64,000 nt of DNA from Bradyrhizobium sp. AUGA SZCCT0176 (GCF_018130145.1 NZ_JAFCMB010000010.1:171582-235581); one strand, 5' to 3'. Positions 25,100-34,112 are shown, counted from the first letter of the stretch. The notes: generated from the letters alone by a model not told the origin. Program-made: numbers and translations.

Positions 25100-26722
25100 T
25101 TGGATATCAGCACCGGCCGACCGGTTTCGCTCGCGCCTCGCGGCATGGTGACGTCACCGCATTCGCTGGCCTCCTCAGCCGGCGTCGATGTGCTGCGTGC
25201 AGGTGGATCCGCCATCGATGCCGCGATTGCCGCCAGCGCCGTGCTGGCGGTGGTCTATCCGCACATGACGGGGCTTGGCGGCGATGCGTTCTGGCTCGTG
25301 CATGACGGTGGTAGTGGCGAGATCAAATACCTCAACGGCGGCGGCAAGGCGGCAGCGGGGGCGTCGCTGGCGGCAATGGAGGGGAGAGGGCTGAAAGAGA
25401 TTCCGCTGCGCGGGATCGTTCCGGCCACGCTGACAGTGCCGGGCGCGGTCGCGAGCTGGGGCGCGGCGCATGAGGCCCTTGGCCGGCTGCCGCTGCAGCG
25501 CGTGCTCGAATCCGCGATCGGCTATGCGCGCGACGGCTTTCCGGCCACGGGGCGGCTGGCGAGCTTCATCGCGATGATGCGCGACGATCTCGTTTGGCAA
25601 CGCGAAGCCGCCGGGATTTTCTTGCCCGGTGGTGCGGTGCCGTCCCCAGGCACAAGGCTCACCAATCCCAATCTGGCAAGGACGCTTGAAGCGATCGGGG
25701 ATCATGGATGGTCCGGCTTTTACGAGGGGCCCGTCGCCGCTGAAATGGTGCGCTTCTCGCAAGCGCAAGGCGGTTTCTTTCAGCCCGGAGATTTCGAGGC
25801 GCAAAGGGCGACCTGGGGTATGCCGCTGACTGGCCGCTACCGCGACGTCACCATTTTCAACACGCCACCGCCGACGCAGGGCTTCACCGTGATCGAGATG
25901 CTCAATCTGCTCGAGCCGCTCGAACCGCACCGCATGGACCTGCTCGGACCCGACCGCCTGCATCTGATGGTGCAGGCCAAGCAGATCGCCTATCATGATC
26001 GCGATCTCGTGCTCGCCGATCCCGCCTTTGCCGAGGTGCCCGTCGAGACGCTGATCAGCAAGGACTACGCGCGCAAGCGGGGCCGGTTGATCGATCCGGC
26101 GCGCGCACTGAAATGGGATGAGGTGCCGTCATTCGGCAGCCTGGCCGGCGATACCGTCTACATCGCCGCGGTCGATCGCGACGGCAACGCGGCCTCGCTC
26201 ATTCAGAGCCTCTATGGCGGGTTCGGGTCATGCGTGGTGGCGGGCAGCACCGGCGTCGTGCTGCAGAACCGCGGCGCGTACTTTTCGCTCGATCCAAATC
26301 ATCCCAATCGCCTCGAACCCCGAAAAATCCCGCTGCATACGCTGATCGCGTCGATGGCCAAGCGCGACGGCAAGCTCTGCAGCGTGCTGGGCTGCATGGG
26401 TGCCGACGGTCAGCCGCAAATCCAGCTGCAACTCTATTCGGCGATGATCGATCACGGGCTCGACATCCAGGAGGCAATCGAATTGCCGCGGTTCCTGTCC
26501 GGCCGCTTCGGGCTCGGCGAAGCGCGCGACACCCTGCACATGGAAAACCGCTTTCCCGCGGACACGATCCGTGCGCTGGAACAACGGGGCCACATCGTCC
26601 ATCGCTGGGCCCCGTGGGAGGAGATGGCCGGCCACGCCCATGGCATCACTATCTCATTGCACGACGGGACCTTGAGCGGCGGTTCGGACCCACGCAGCGA
26701 CGGCGCCGCGATCGGATACTGA
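25100..26722 (+). CDS. ggt: Gamma-glutamyltransferase
   Basis: 540 residues from a TTG start with GGAG 7 bases upstream. Gamma-glutamyltransferases cleave or transfer the gamma-glutamyl group of glutathione and other gamma-glutamyl amides, and mature by autocleavage before a catalytic Thr. N-terminal family motifs are ASSAGVDVLRAGGSAIDAAIA and PHMTGLGGDAFWLVHDG. The likely nucleophile is Thr352 in GSLAGDTVYIAAVD, followed by QSLYGGFGSCVV and GAYFSLDPNHPN. No signal peptide is visible, so this may be a cytoplasmic member. It is convergent, with a 5-base gap, on the 5-oxoprolinase operon, a striking pairing because gamma-glutamyl release is a source of 5-oxoproline. Confidence 0.9.
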   Translation: MDISTGRPVSLAPRGMVTSPHSLASSAGVDVLRAGGSAIDAAIAASAVLAVVYPHMTGLGGDAFWLVHDGGSGEIKYLNGGGKAAAGASLAAMEGRGLKEIPLRGIVPATLTVPGAVASWGAAHEALGRLPLQRVLESAIGYARDGFPATGRLASFIAMMRDDLVWQREAAGIFLPGGAVPSPGTRLTNPNLARTLEAIGDHGWSGFYEGPVAAEMVRFSQAQGGFFQPGDFEAQRATWGMPLTGRYRDVTIFNTPPPTQGFTVIEMLNLLEPLEPHRMDLLGPDRLHLMVQAKQIAYHDRDLVLADPAFAEVPVETLISKDYARKRGRLIDPARALKWDEVPSFGSLAGDTVYIAAVDRDGNAASLIQSLYGGFGSCVVAGSTGVVLQNRGAYFSLDPNHPNRLEPRKIPLHTLIASMAKRDGKLCSVLGCMGADGQPQIQLQLYSAMIDHGLDIQEAIELPRFLSGRFGLGEARDTLHMENRFPADTIRALEQRGHIVHRWAPWEEMAGHAHGITISLHDGTLSGGSDPRSDGAAIGY

Positions 26723-26727
26723 AAACG

Positions 26728-27498
26728 TCAGTTCGCGGTCTTGAACGGCGCCACCGCGATCCCGGCTTCCTTCAACGCCTGACGCACGCCACGCCCGATC
26801 TCGACCGCGCCTGGCGTATCGCCGTGAATGCAGACGGTATCGGTGCGCATCTTGATCACCTTGCCGGTCACCGAGACCACGGCGCCGTCCTGCACCATCC
26901 GCACCACGCGGTCGGCAATCATCTTGGGATCGTGCAGCACCGCGCCCGGTTTCTTGCGCGATACCAGCTGGCCGTCGTCTTCATAGGCGCGGTCGGCAAA
27001 CACTTCGTGCACCATCGGCAGGTTGGCGGCTTCGCCCGCGGTCACCAGCTTGGAATTTGCGAGCACCACGAAAATCAGATTGGGATCGACCGCTTTGATG
27101 CCGTTGGCGATCGCCCGTGCGGTCATGTCGTCCTCGCATGCGACATTGGAGATCGCGCCATGCGCCTTGACGTGGGTGACCTTGTGTCCGGCCGCGGTCG
27201 CAATCGCCTGCAGCGCGCCGATCTGGTAGGCGATCAGGTTCTCGATCTCAGATGATTTCAGGCCGGGCATCGGGCGCCGGCCAAAACCGTGCAGGTCGCG
27301 GTAGCCGGGGTGAGCGCCGACGCTGACGCCGCGCGCCTTTGCAATCTCGACCGTGCGGCGCATGATATCAGGATCGCCGGCATGGAAACCGCAGGCGACG
27401 TTGACCGAGGTCGCAAGCTCGATCATCGCGGCGTCATTGCCCATTTCCCACGCGCCAAACCCTTCGCCGAGATCGCAGTTGAGGTCGATGGTTGTCAT
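26728..27498 (-). CDS. pxpA: 5-oxoprolinase subunit PxpA (LamB/YcsF family)
   Basis: 256 residues from the ATG at 27498 (MTTIDLNCDLGEGFGAWEMGND, the family N-terminus). The frame stays open further upstream without family similarity. PxpA with PxpB and PxpC opens 5-oxoproline (pyroglutamate) to glutamate using ATP. Family markers include VNVACGFHAGDP, GVSVGAHPGYRDLHGFGRR, VKAHGAISNVA and VCIHGDTPGA. Last gene of a pxpB-pxpC-pxpA cluster on the minus strand, 34 bases after pxpC. Confidence 0.93.
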   Translation of the reverse strand: MTTIDLNCDLGEGFGAWEMGNDAAMIELATSVNVACGFHAGDPDIMRRTVEIAKARGVSVGAHPGYRDLHGFGRRPMPGLKSSEIENLIAYQIGALQAIATAAGHKVTHVKAHGAISNVACEDDMTARAIANGIKAVDPNLIFVVLANSKLVTAGEAANLPMVHEVFADRAYEDDGQLVSRKKPGAVLHDPKMIADRVVRMVQDGAVVSVTGKVIKMRTDTVCIHGDTPGAVEIGRGVRQALKEAGIAVAPFKTAN

Positions 27499-27532
27499 GA
27501 TGATCGTCCGCTTTTGATGAGTGGATCTTGAA

Positions 27533-28588
27533 TTAGTCCGGTCCCGATACGTCCGCAGGCGACGCGACCTGCCAGGTGGCCGCATCGACGGCGCTGACGG
27601 CATAGCCGGCGACATTGGCATCTTGCAGCGCGTCGATGTTGAGATCAAAGCTTTCGATTGGCCGCAGGCGGTCGGGCAGGGAACGCAACAAATCAGCGAA
27701 CTGGCGCGCTGCGGCCTGGGCTTCCGCCATGCTGACGGCCTTGAAGCGAAAGGCGCGCCCGGCCGGCGTCTGCGCAAACCGGGCGAAGTCGGCGGAAATC
27801 ACCGTCGCGATCTTGGGATAACCGCCGCTGGTGCCGCGATCCGGCATCAGCACGATCGGCTGGCCGTTGCCGGGAACCTGCAGGCTGCCGTTCACGGTGC
27901 CGTCGGAAACGATATTGTGGCCGTGCAGGTGCTTGATGACGGGGCCTTCGAGCCGGTAGCCCATGCGGTCGCTGGTGGCCGATATCTTCCACTCGCTGTC
28001 GATAAACAGATTTTTGGCATCGTCGGCGAATTCGTCATCCTGCGGCCCCCAGACCACGCGGATCGGCGCCTCGCCTGTGGCCGGCAGTTCGATCCGGCGT
28101 TCGGGCGCGCCGCTGGCAGTCGCCGTCTGCAATTCGTCGCCGCTCTGCAGCGGGCGCGGGTAGGGACTGCCGAGCCCGGCGCGGGCGTTAACGGAGAGGC
28201 TGCCGAAGTCAGGTTCGCCGGCGATGCCGCCCTCGATGGCGAGGTAGCTGAACGAACCGCTGCGGGCAAAGCCAAGCGTCAACGTCTCGCCGTCGGCCAG
28301 CGTCGCAGACGTATCGACCGCAACCGGGCGCCCGGCGATATCGCCATTGCGTGACGCACCTGACAGCGCGATGCGGACCACGCCGCCGCGCGCGGTGAAG
28401 ACCGCACCAAAAGGGCCGATCTCGACAGCGGCTGCAAACAGCTCGTTGCCGACCAGCGTGTTGGCTGCCGCCAACGCCAGCCGGTCCATCGCGCCGCTCG
28501 GCACCAGGCCATAGCGCTGGGAGCCGGGGCGGCCGCCGTCCTGTACCGAACTTGCCGGGCCGATCGAGGTGATGACGAGCTTGCTCAT
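27533..28588 (-). CDS. pxpC: 5-oxoprolinase subunit PxpC (biotin-dependent carboxylase-like)
   Basis: About 351 residues from the ATG at 28588, which overlaps the pxpB stop by 4 bases. The family opening is intact: VITSIGPASSVQDGGRPGSQ and YGLVPSGAMDRLALAAANTL. Later come RVVWGPQDDEFADDAKNLF, SDRMGYRLEGP and PVLMPDRGTSGGYPK-like patterns (here IVLMPDRGTSGGYPKIAT). The frame upstream of 28588 runs over pxpB and is not coding for this protein. Confidence 0.93.
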   Translation of the reverse strand: MSKLVITSIGPASSVQDGGRPGSQRYGLVPSGAMDRLALAAANTLVGNELFAAAVEIGPFGAVFTARGGVVRIALSGASRNGDIAGRPVAVDTSATLADGETLTLGFARSGSFSYLAIEGGIAGEPDFGSLSVNARAGLGSPYPRPLQSGDELQTATASGAPERRIELPATGEAPIRVVWGPQDDEFADDAKNLFIDSEWKISATSDRMGYRLEGPVIKHLHGHNIVSDGTVNGSLQVPGNGQPIVLMPDRGTSGGYPKIATVISADFARFAQTPAGRAFRFKAVSMAEAQAAARQFADLLRSLPDRLRPIESFDLNIDALQDANVAGYAVSAVDAATWQVASPADVSGPD

Positions 28589-29316
28589 GACGGCATCAAC
28601 TCGGCCACGATTTCTCCCGCTGCCGCGGCGCGGTCCTGCTCGGCAAAGGTTTTGGTGTCGACCGGCACGAACGTAATGGCGTCGCCGGGCTCCAGCAGGA
28701 AAGTCGGATCGCGATGCAACTGATAGGTTCGAACCGCGGTCTGTCCGAGCAGGTGCCAGCCGCTGGGGCCGGCCAGGCATTGCACGCCGGTCTGCACGCC
28801 GCCGATCGAGACCGTGCCGGCCGGCGTCAGCAGCCGCGGATTTTGGCGCCGCGGCATTTGCATCGAGGCCGCCAAGCCAGAGAGATAGGACCAGCCCGGC
28901 GTGAAGCCGATCATGGCGACGCGGTAGTCGCCGGAGACGTGCCGCGCCACGATGTCGTCGGGCGTCGTCTTGAGCGTTTTGGCGACGTCCTCGAGGTCGA
29001 CGCCGTGCTCGCCGCCGTAGACCACAGGGATACGCCAGCGCCGGGTCTTTGTCGTTGCCGGTACCGGCAGCTGCGCCAGCGCCAGAATCTGCTCGCCAAG
29101 TGCTTCAAATGAAATTCGCACGGGATCGTAATGCACCAGCAGCGAGCGATAGGTCGGCACGGTCTCGGTGACGCCCTCGACTGGCGTGGCCGCCATCGCG
29201 CGGTCGAGCGCCAGCACCCGCCCGTTGGCGGCATCATCGATGTTGCGGGAAAATTCCACCGTGATGGCGCTGTCGCCACTGGGCAAAAGGCGGGGCGGGG
29301 GTAGCGTCGCGGCCAT
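28585..29316 (-). CDS. pxpB: 5-oxoprolinase subunit PxpB (KipI/allophanate hydrolase subunit 1 family)
   Basis: 243 residues. It starts LPSGDSAITVEFSRNIDDAANGRVLALD, contains VHYDPVRISFEAL and then the conserved IPVVYGGEHGVDLEDVA, GFTPGWSYLSGLAASMQMPR, LLTPAGTVSIGGVQTGVQCLAGPSGWHLLGQT. First gene of the pxpBCA cluster; the promoter should lie in the 263-base gap before the divergent RraA-like gene. Confidence 0.93.
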   Translation of the reverse strand: MAATLPPPRLLPSGDSAITVEFSRNIDDAANGRVLALDRAMAATPVEGVTETVPTYRSLLVHYDPVRISFEALGEQILALAQLPVPATTKTRRWRIPVVYGGEHGVDLEDVAKTLKTTPDDIVARHVSGDYRVAMIGFTPGWSYLSGLAASMQMPRRQNPRLLTPAGTVSIGGVQTGVQCLAGPSGWHLLGQTAVRTYQLHRDPTFLLEPGDAITFVPVDTKTFAEQDRAAAAGEIVAELMPS

Positions 29317-29579
29317 GGCCTCGGTACTGCCTCAGGATCTGTCTTAGGACTGGCTAGGGACTGCCTCAGGGACTTTTGGCTGAGATCAAGCTGTAGCGTG
29401 TTTCGCGCGCCAGTGGAATTCGCTTCGTGCGAAATCATTGAGCAAGTTCAATAAATTAATCTGCATGGCGTTGATAAGCTGTTGTGATCGCACTCCTTCG
29501 AACGAGCCCTTGACGCGATGCCTGCGCCCCGCAAGATGCGCTACCTCTTGATCCCTCCCATTGGAGCGTTGCCTTACCG

Positions 29580-30278
29580 ATGTCCCTGACCCCTGAAGCG
29601 ATCGCGACCCTGTCCCGCGTGTCCACTGCCACCATCACCACAGTCCTGCTGAAGAAGGGCCTGCGGAACGTCTGGATGCGCGGCACCAAACCGTTGCGCC
29701 CGGGACAGCCGCGGCTGGTCGGGCCGGCCTTCACGCTGCGCTTCGTGCCCGCGCGCGAAGATCTCGCCACCCCCGAGTCATGGTCGTCGCCGATCTCCAC
29801 CCGGACTGCGATCGAAGCGATGCCGCAGGGCTGCATTGCCGTGGTCGATGCTATGGGCGTCAAGGATGCCGGTATCTTCGGCGACATCCTTTGCGCGCGC
29901 ATGGTCAAGCGCGGGGTCGCGGCGCTGATCACCGATGGCGTCGTGCGCGACGTCGAGGGTGTGCTTGGCACCGGCCTGCCGGTCTGGTGCGATGGTTACG
30001 CGGCACCACCGTCGGTGGCCGGGTTGACCTTCGTCGGCTGGGGCGAGCCGATCGCCTGTGGCGGGGTTGCGGTATTTCCGAACGACGTCGTGGTTGCCGA
30101 CCAGGACGGCGCGGTGCTGATCCCCCAAGCGTTCCTCGACCTCATTCTGGCCGAAGGCGCCGAGCAGGAGCGGATGGAAGCCTGGATCGTCAACGAAGTG
30201 AACAACGGCGCGGCGCTGCCCGGCCTCTACCCCATGAATGCCGAGACCAAGGCGCGCTACGCGGCAAGCAAGAAATAA
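29580..30278 (+). CDS. RraA-family protein (possible 4-hydroxy-4-methyl-2-oxoglutarate aldolase-like)
   Basis: 232 residues with the RraA/MenG-like core: CIAVVDAMGVKDAGIFGDILCARMVKRGVAALITDGVVRDV, where the G-x-x-G-D loop and the R-D pair form the metal and substrate site in family aldolases. Later comes GVAVFPNDVVVADQDGAVLIPQAFLD. True E. coli RraA (RNase E inhibitor) is shorter, about 160 residues; this longer form is more like catabolic aldolase/decarboxylase members. It is divergent from pxpB and 23 bases before a cupin gene, probably co-transcribed. The substrate is not evident. Confidence 0.85.
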   Translation: MSLTPEAIATLSRVSTATITTVLLKKGLRNVWMRGTKPLRPGQPRLVGPAFTLRFVPAREDLATPESWSSPISTRTAIEAMPQGCIAVVDAMGVKDAGIFGDILCARMVKRGVAALITDGVVRDVEGVLGTGLPVWCDGYAAPPSVAGLTFVGWGEPIACGGVAVFPNDVVVADQDGAVLIPQAFLDLILAEGAEQERMEAWIVNEVNNGAALPGLYPMNAETKARYAASKK

Positions 30279-30301
30279 CGTCAACAAAGCGAGGTAACGC
30301 C

Positions 30302-30706
30302 ATGGATATCCACGTCTCCGGCTCGCGGCCGACGCGCAAGGCTCCACCCGACTATTTCACCGGTACGGTCTGGCAGGACCCGATCATCGCCACCGAGGCG
30401 CCGGCGCGGCTGGTTTCCACCCGCGTCTCCTTCGAGCCCGGTGCGCGTACGGCGTGGCACTCGCATCCGCTCGGGCAGACCCTGTATGTGGTTTCCGGCA
30501 TCGGCCGTGTGCAGGCCGTGGGCGGACCGGTCCGGGAAATCAGGCCCGGCGACGTCGTCTGGATCCCGCCCGGCGAGAAGCACTGGCATGGCGCCTCGCC
30601 AACCAACGGCATGACCCACATCGCGATGCAGGAAGCGCTCGACGGCAGCTACGCGACCTGGATGGAGAAGGTCACGGACGCCGAGTATGCGGTGAAGGTC
30701 GGGTAG
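30302..30706 (+). CDS. Cupin-domain protein
   Basis: 134 residues, a single cupin barrel. Motif 1 is TAWHSHPLGQTLYVVSGIGRVQ (H-x-H with Q in the usual E position); motif 2 is GDVVWIPPGEKHWHGASP. The metal ligands appear intact. Such small cupins are often linked to carboxymuconolactone-type or quinate/keto-acid catabolism or act as isomerases. AGCGAGG precedes the ATG by about 8 bases. It follows the RraA-like gene by 23 bases and likely works in the same pathway. Confidence 0.85.
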   Translation: MDIHVSGSRPTRKAPPDYFTGTVWQDPIIATEAPARLVSTRVSFEPGARTAWHSHPLGQTLYVVSGIGRVQAVGGPVREIRPGDVVWIPPGEKHWHGASPTNGMTHIAMQEALDGSYATWMEKVTDAEYAVKVG

Positions 30707-30718
30707 CTAATGATCTCT

Positions 30719-30812
30719 GTGCCCCGGACGCTGCGCAGCACGAAGTGATGCGCTGGCGTGGGTCCCGGCTCTGCGCTGCAGCGCCAAGCGCGCTGCAGCG
30801 CGTCCGGGACAC
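30719..30812. repeat. GC-rich palindromic intergenic repeat
   Basis: After the cupin gene, GCCCCGGACG (30721-30730) and CGTCCGGGAC (30801-30810) form imperfect outer arms. Inside, the perfect 12-base palindrome GCGCTGCAGCGC occurs twice, at 30773-30784 and 30790-30801. No reading frame is convincing. Similar in style to the element at 1320-1461. Confidence 0.5.
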
Positions 30813-30860
30813 TCAGGCTTGAACCGGATTGGTTGACAGCCCGACGCGAGATGGGAAACC

Positions 30861-30896
30861 GCAAACAAAAGGCCCCGCCGGCGAAGGCGGGGCCTT
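30861..30896 (-). terminator. Intrinsic terminator of the DUF2147 gene
   Basis: AAGGCCCCGCC (30869-30879) pairs perfectly with GGCGGGGCCTT (30886-30896) over a 6-base loop. On the minus strand the stem is followed by TTGTTTGC, a U-rich tail. It begins 24 bases after the stop of the minus-strand gene. Confidence 0.85.
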
Positions 30897-30920
30897 GGCT
30901 GAATGTGCGTCGTTGGCGCG

Positions 30921-31769
30921 TCAGTTCACACGGGTCCAGGTCTGGCCACCGCAGAACATGCCGCCGAAGGCGCAGCCCTGAACGCGCAGGCTGTCGGAGC
31001 TTTTCAGCGCGAGGGTTGAATCATAGGTGCTGCCGGAATTCGGATCGAAAATCCGGCCGCTCCATTTGTTGTCCTTGCCGGGCTTCATGTTGATCAGCAC
31101 TTGCTCGCCGTTGCGGTTCGACTTCTTGTCGACGGAGTAGCCGCAAAGATTGGGGCCGCATTGTTCGATCCGGACCTTGCCTTCCTTCTCTTCCGTCAGC
31201 CAGACGCCAAGCGGCGAGTTCGCCGCCTGCGGGGCCGCCGGCGGCGGTGCGGGCGGCGGCGTTACCGCGGCGACGGCAGGCGCAGGCTTCGGCGCGGGAG
31301 GCGGCTCTTGCTGGACCTGCGGGGCGGGTGCGCTGGGCGGCAGTGGAGCGGCCGGCACAGTCACCGGCTCCGCCGCCGGGGCAACAGCGACAGTGGCGGT
31401 CGAAGGTTCTGCCGGCGCGGTCGCGACCGGTGCGGGAGCTACAGGAACGGGTGCAGGGGCAGGCGGCACAGCGGCCTGCTCGGCGGGGACAGGCGCGGCG
31501 GGAGCAGGTACGGCGGGAGCGACCGTGTCGGGCGGCGTCTTGGAGTCCGTCTTCGCCTGTTGCGGCGACTGCTTGCGCGGACGATCGCGATCACCGTCCT
31601 CGTTGCGCGAGCGTTTGGCCTTCGGCGTATTGTCGTAGACGCCTGGGATCTGAACGGTGCCGCGATCGGGATCGATCCGGATGGTGCGGCCGCCGTAATC
31701 GAAGGTGTACTGCGCCTGCGCGGCACTGCTCGCCAGCAAAAACGCGGCGATCGCCAGAAGCTTCTTCAT
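30921..31769 (-). CDS. Secreted proline/alanine-rich protein with C-terminal DUF2147
   Basis: About 282 residues from the ATG at 31769, preceded by AGGAGG. A signal peptide (MKKLLAIAAFLLASSAAQA) leads into QYTFDYGGRTIRIDPDRGTVQIPGVYDN. A low-complexity Pro/Ala/Val linker of about 120 residues follows. The C-terminal 90 residues are a DUF2147 domain: SPLGVWLTEEKEGKVRIEQCGPNLCGYSV, then WSGRIFDPNSGSTYDSTLALKSSDSLRVQGC. DUF2147 proteins are periplasmic or envelope proteins of unknown function. The linker is typical of proteins spanning peptidoglycan. Single gene with its own terminator. Confidence 0.85.
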   Translation of the reverse strand: MKKLLAIAAFLLASSAAQAQYTFDYGGRTIRIDPDRGTVQIPGVYDNTPKAKRSRNEDGDRDRPRKQSPQQAKTDSKTPPDTVAPAVPAPAAPVPAEQAAVPPAPAPVPVAPAPVATAPAEPSTATVAVAPAAEPVTVPAAPLPPSAPAPQVQQEPPPAPKPAPAVAAVTPPPAPPPAAPQAANSPLGVWLTEEKEGKVRIEQCGPNLCGYSVDKKSNRNGEQVLINMKPGKDNKWSGRIFDPNSGSTYDSTLALKSSDSLRVQGCAFGGMFCGGQTWTRVN

Positions 31770-31956
31770 GATGACCTCCTGAGCAGGGAATCCCACCCCC
31801 CGAAGCTACGCAATGGCAGCTCGCAAAACGTGATCCAGATCACTTTCAAATGATAAGTCGTGTACTCGCGGCTTTGGTTCAATGTCGCCCGCGCAACCTA
31901 ATTTGCCCCCGACAGACGGTCAATTTGCGGCGAAAATTGCATATTTTGCCGGCCGA

Positions 31957-32736
31957 TCAATCGAACCAGGCGGCGTAGATTTTCCTGAAGCTGCCGTCCT
32001 CTCTCGCAATGTGCAGCCACTGATCGACGAAGGCTTTCAGTGCGACGTCGCGCTGCAGCCAATAGGCCTTCTCGGCGAAGTCGAACGGCTTTTCGGGATG
32101 CACCGCGCACAGCACGCCGGGATGCAGTTTCTGCTGATACAGCGTCTCCGACGAATCCGTCATCATCAGGTCGGCATTGCCCTTGGCGATCTCGTCGAAG
32201 ATCGTGACGTTGTCGTTGTGGAGTTTCACTTCCGCGTTCTTGACGTTGGCGCGGGCAAACCGTTCGTTGGTGCCGCCGGGATTGACGATCACGCGCGTGC
32301 CTGTTTTGTCGATGTCGGCCATGGTTTCGTACTTGCCCTTGTCGGCGCAGCGGGCGATCGGCGTCTTGCCCTCACGCATGATCGGCGTGGAGAACAGGCC
32401 CTTCTTCTGCCGATCAAGCGTGATCGATACGCCGCTCATCGCGACGTCGAAATTGTCGGCCTCGAAATCCTTCATCAGTTGCGGCCATGCGGTGTGGACG
32501 AATTCGACCTTGACGCCAAGCGCCTTGCCAAGCGCTTCCGCCATGTCGACGTCAAAGCCGCTGAATTTCGACGTCGTCTTGTCGAGATAGCTGAAGGGCC
32601 GGTAGTCGCCGGTCATGCCGACCCGCAACGTGCCGCGCTTGATGATGTCGTCGAGGCGGGAAGGGGCCGGCTGCTGGGCATGGGCTGACATCGTCAACAG
32701 GGCAGCCATGCCCAGACCAAATAGCATTCGAAACAT
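31957..32736 (-). CDS. Periplasmic binding-protein-like, cyclohexadienyl dehydratase (PheC) type
   Basis: 259 residues: signal peptide MFRMLFGLGMAALLTMSAHAQ, then SRLDDIIKRGTLRVGMTGDYRPFSYLDK, a family-3 solute-binding fold. TGDYRPFSY and the later NPGGTNERFARANVKNA are characteristic of the PheC/cyclohexadienyl dehydratase branch, which contains both real periplasmic prephenate/arogenate dehydratases and plain amino-acid-binding proteins. No ABC permease or ATPase genes adjoin. Catalytic residues cannot be judged by eye, so the choice between enzyme and transport protein is open. Single gene. Confidence 0.8.
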   Translation of the reverse strand: MFRMLFGLGMAALLTMSAHAQQPAPSRLDDIIKRGTLRVGMTGDYRPFSYLDKTTSKFSGFDVDMAEALGKALGVKVEFVHTAWPQLMKDFEADNFDVAMSGVSITLDRQKKGLFSTPIMREGKTPIARCADKGKYETMADIDKTGTRVIVNPGGTNERFARANVKNAEVKLHNDNVTIFDEIAKGNADLMMTDSSETLYQQKLHPGVLCAVHPEKPFDFAEKAYWLQRDVALKAFVDQWLHIAREDGSFRKIYAAWFD

Positions 32737-32833
32737 CAGTTCTTCTCCGCCGGTGAATTCGATGACACCTTGGTTGTGTTAGCGCAGGATTTAGACCAGA
32801 TGCCCGCGCCGTACCAGCCGGAGAAATCCAATC

Positions 32834-33346
32834 GTGACCATCTCGCTTTGTGAAACGTCAGTCGATGTTTTCGTGCCGTATCTCGGCAATCTGTCGGTCT
32901 TGCTGGACCACGCCTCAGCCTATGCCAAGGCCAAAAACAGCGATCCGGCGATCCTGCTCAATTTGCGGCTCTATCCCAACATGTACAACCTGACGCGCCA
33001 GGTCGGGGAGGCCAACCGTCACGCGGTGGTTGCGTGCGCGCTGCTGGCCGGGCGCGAGCCGCATGTTTTTCCAGAGGCCGAGCCTGATATTGCGGAACTC
33101 CAATCGCGTATCGCGGCAGCGATCGCCTTTGTGCAGGGCCTGCCGCGCGCGGAGATCGACGGCGCCGCAGACAAGGAGGTGGTGTTTACATTCAGGAGCG
33201 GGGCGACACGCAAATTCACCGGGCGGTCGTTGCTGCTGACATTCAGCGTGCCGCAGTTCTTCTTCCACGTCACTACGGCTTACGACATCCTGCGCCACGC
33301 CGGCGTGGATCTCGCCAAGAAGGATTTCCTGGGGCCGCCGAGATAG
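32834..33346 (+). CDS. DUF1993-family protein
   Basis: 170 residues: LGNLSVLLDHASAYAKAKNSDPAILLNLRLYPNMYNLTRQVGEANRHA, then SLLLTFSVPQFFFHVTTAYDILRHAGVDLAKKDFLG. This is the DUF1993 pattern, a DinB-like four-helix bundle. The histidines in the last helices could be metal ligands. Function is unknown. Single cytoplasmic gene, convergent with the next. Confidence 0.85.
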   Translation: MTISLCETSVDVFVPYLGNLSVLLDHASAYAKAKNSDPAILLNLRLYPNMYNLTRQVGEANRHAVVACALLAGREPHVFPEAEPDIAELQSRIAAAIAFVQGLPRAEIDGAADKEVVFTFRSGATRKFTGRSLLLTFSVPQFFFHVTTAYDILRHAGVDLAKKDFLGPPR

Positions 33347-33355
33347 CGCGTCCGA

Positions 33356-33883
33356 TTACGCCTCGCCGCTGTCTTTGCGCACCAGATTGGCGACGGCGGC
33401 GCGTCCTGTCATTTCGCTTTTCAGTTGGTCGAACCGGCGCCGCGCATCGGCTTCGCGGTCGTCGACCAGCTGGATCGCGGCATCCTTGTTCATCGGTCCG
33501 CTGACAATGGGCGTTGAATTCTCGCCAATGGTCTCGTCGACGTAATAGTCGCCATCGTCCTCGCGGACCGTCCATTTGAAACGGATCGCGGCCATCGGTC
33601 CGGGCCCGACCTTGGAATAGCCATCGGCCTCGAACGGTAGAAAGACCTCAGGCGGCGGGGCGGCCTCGATCGGCGCGGCGGTCTCAAGCGGCGGAGGAAC
33701 CGCGAGCGATGGCAGTGCTTCGATCGGTTGAAATTCTTCGAGTGGCGGAGGTTCGAGCGGCGGAGGGGTGGCCGCCACCTCTTCAACGGCAGGCCGTTCC
33801 CGCTCGCGAGGGATCACGGGCGGCTGATCGAGAATGCTGGCGATCGCCGCCAGGGCGTTGTCGGTCGGGTCGTTTTGGCTCAC
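33356..33883 (-). CDS. Hypothetical proline-rich protein
   Basis: About 175 residues from the GTG at 33883, which has GGAGG 8 bases upstream. The frame runs on to 33991 but without such a site. Residues 1-95 are low-complexity, with repeats of P-P-P-L-E and P-I-E. The C-terminal 80 residues look folded (MAAIRFKWTVREDDGDYYVDETIGENSTPIVSGPM, DREADARRRFDQLKSEM). No signal peptide. I do not recognise the domain. The 9-base convergent gap to the DUF1993 gene leaves no room for a terminator. Confidence 0.7.
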   Translation of the reverse strand: MSQNDPTDNALAAIASILDQPPVIPRERERPAVEEVAATPPPLEPPPLEEFQPIEALPSLAVPPPLETAAPIEAAPPPEVFLPFEADGYSKVGPGPMAAIRFKWTVREDDGDYYVDETIGENSTPIVSGPMNKDAAIQLVDDREADARRRFDQLKSEMTGRAAVANLVRKDSGEA

Positions 33884-34065
33884 GATTCGGCCTCCGGATC
33901 GAACTCCGTCTGCGGAATCGGTGTCCCCGTTGCCGCCCGGTATCTTTTCCTCGCTTCCGAATGAGGCTGAGTTTTGTCCGTTCAGACGCAAAACCGGCTA
34001 TGCCGGGCGCGGACCTGTACGGTTAGCCCGCAATACGGAATAAGGGTTCCTTATGGTAGGGCCGG

Positions 34066-34112
34066 TATGAAAACATCCCGGGCGGCCGCTCGATGGTTCA
34101 GCCGTCGCCCGG
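34066..34112 (-). terminator. Putative terminator of the sugar ABC operon
   Basis: CCGGGCG (34078-34084) and CGCCCGG (34106-34112) form a stem just past the stop of the last minus-strand gene of the operon. On that strand the stem is followed by GATGTTTTCAT, a short U-tract. Confidence 0.5.
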
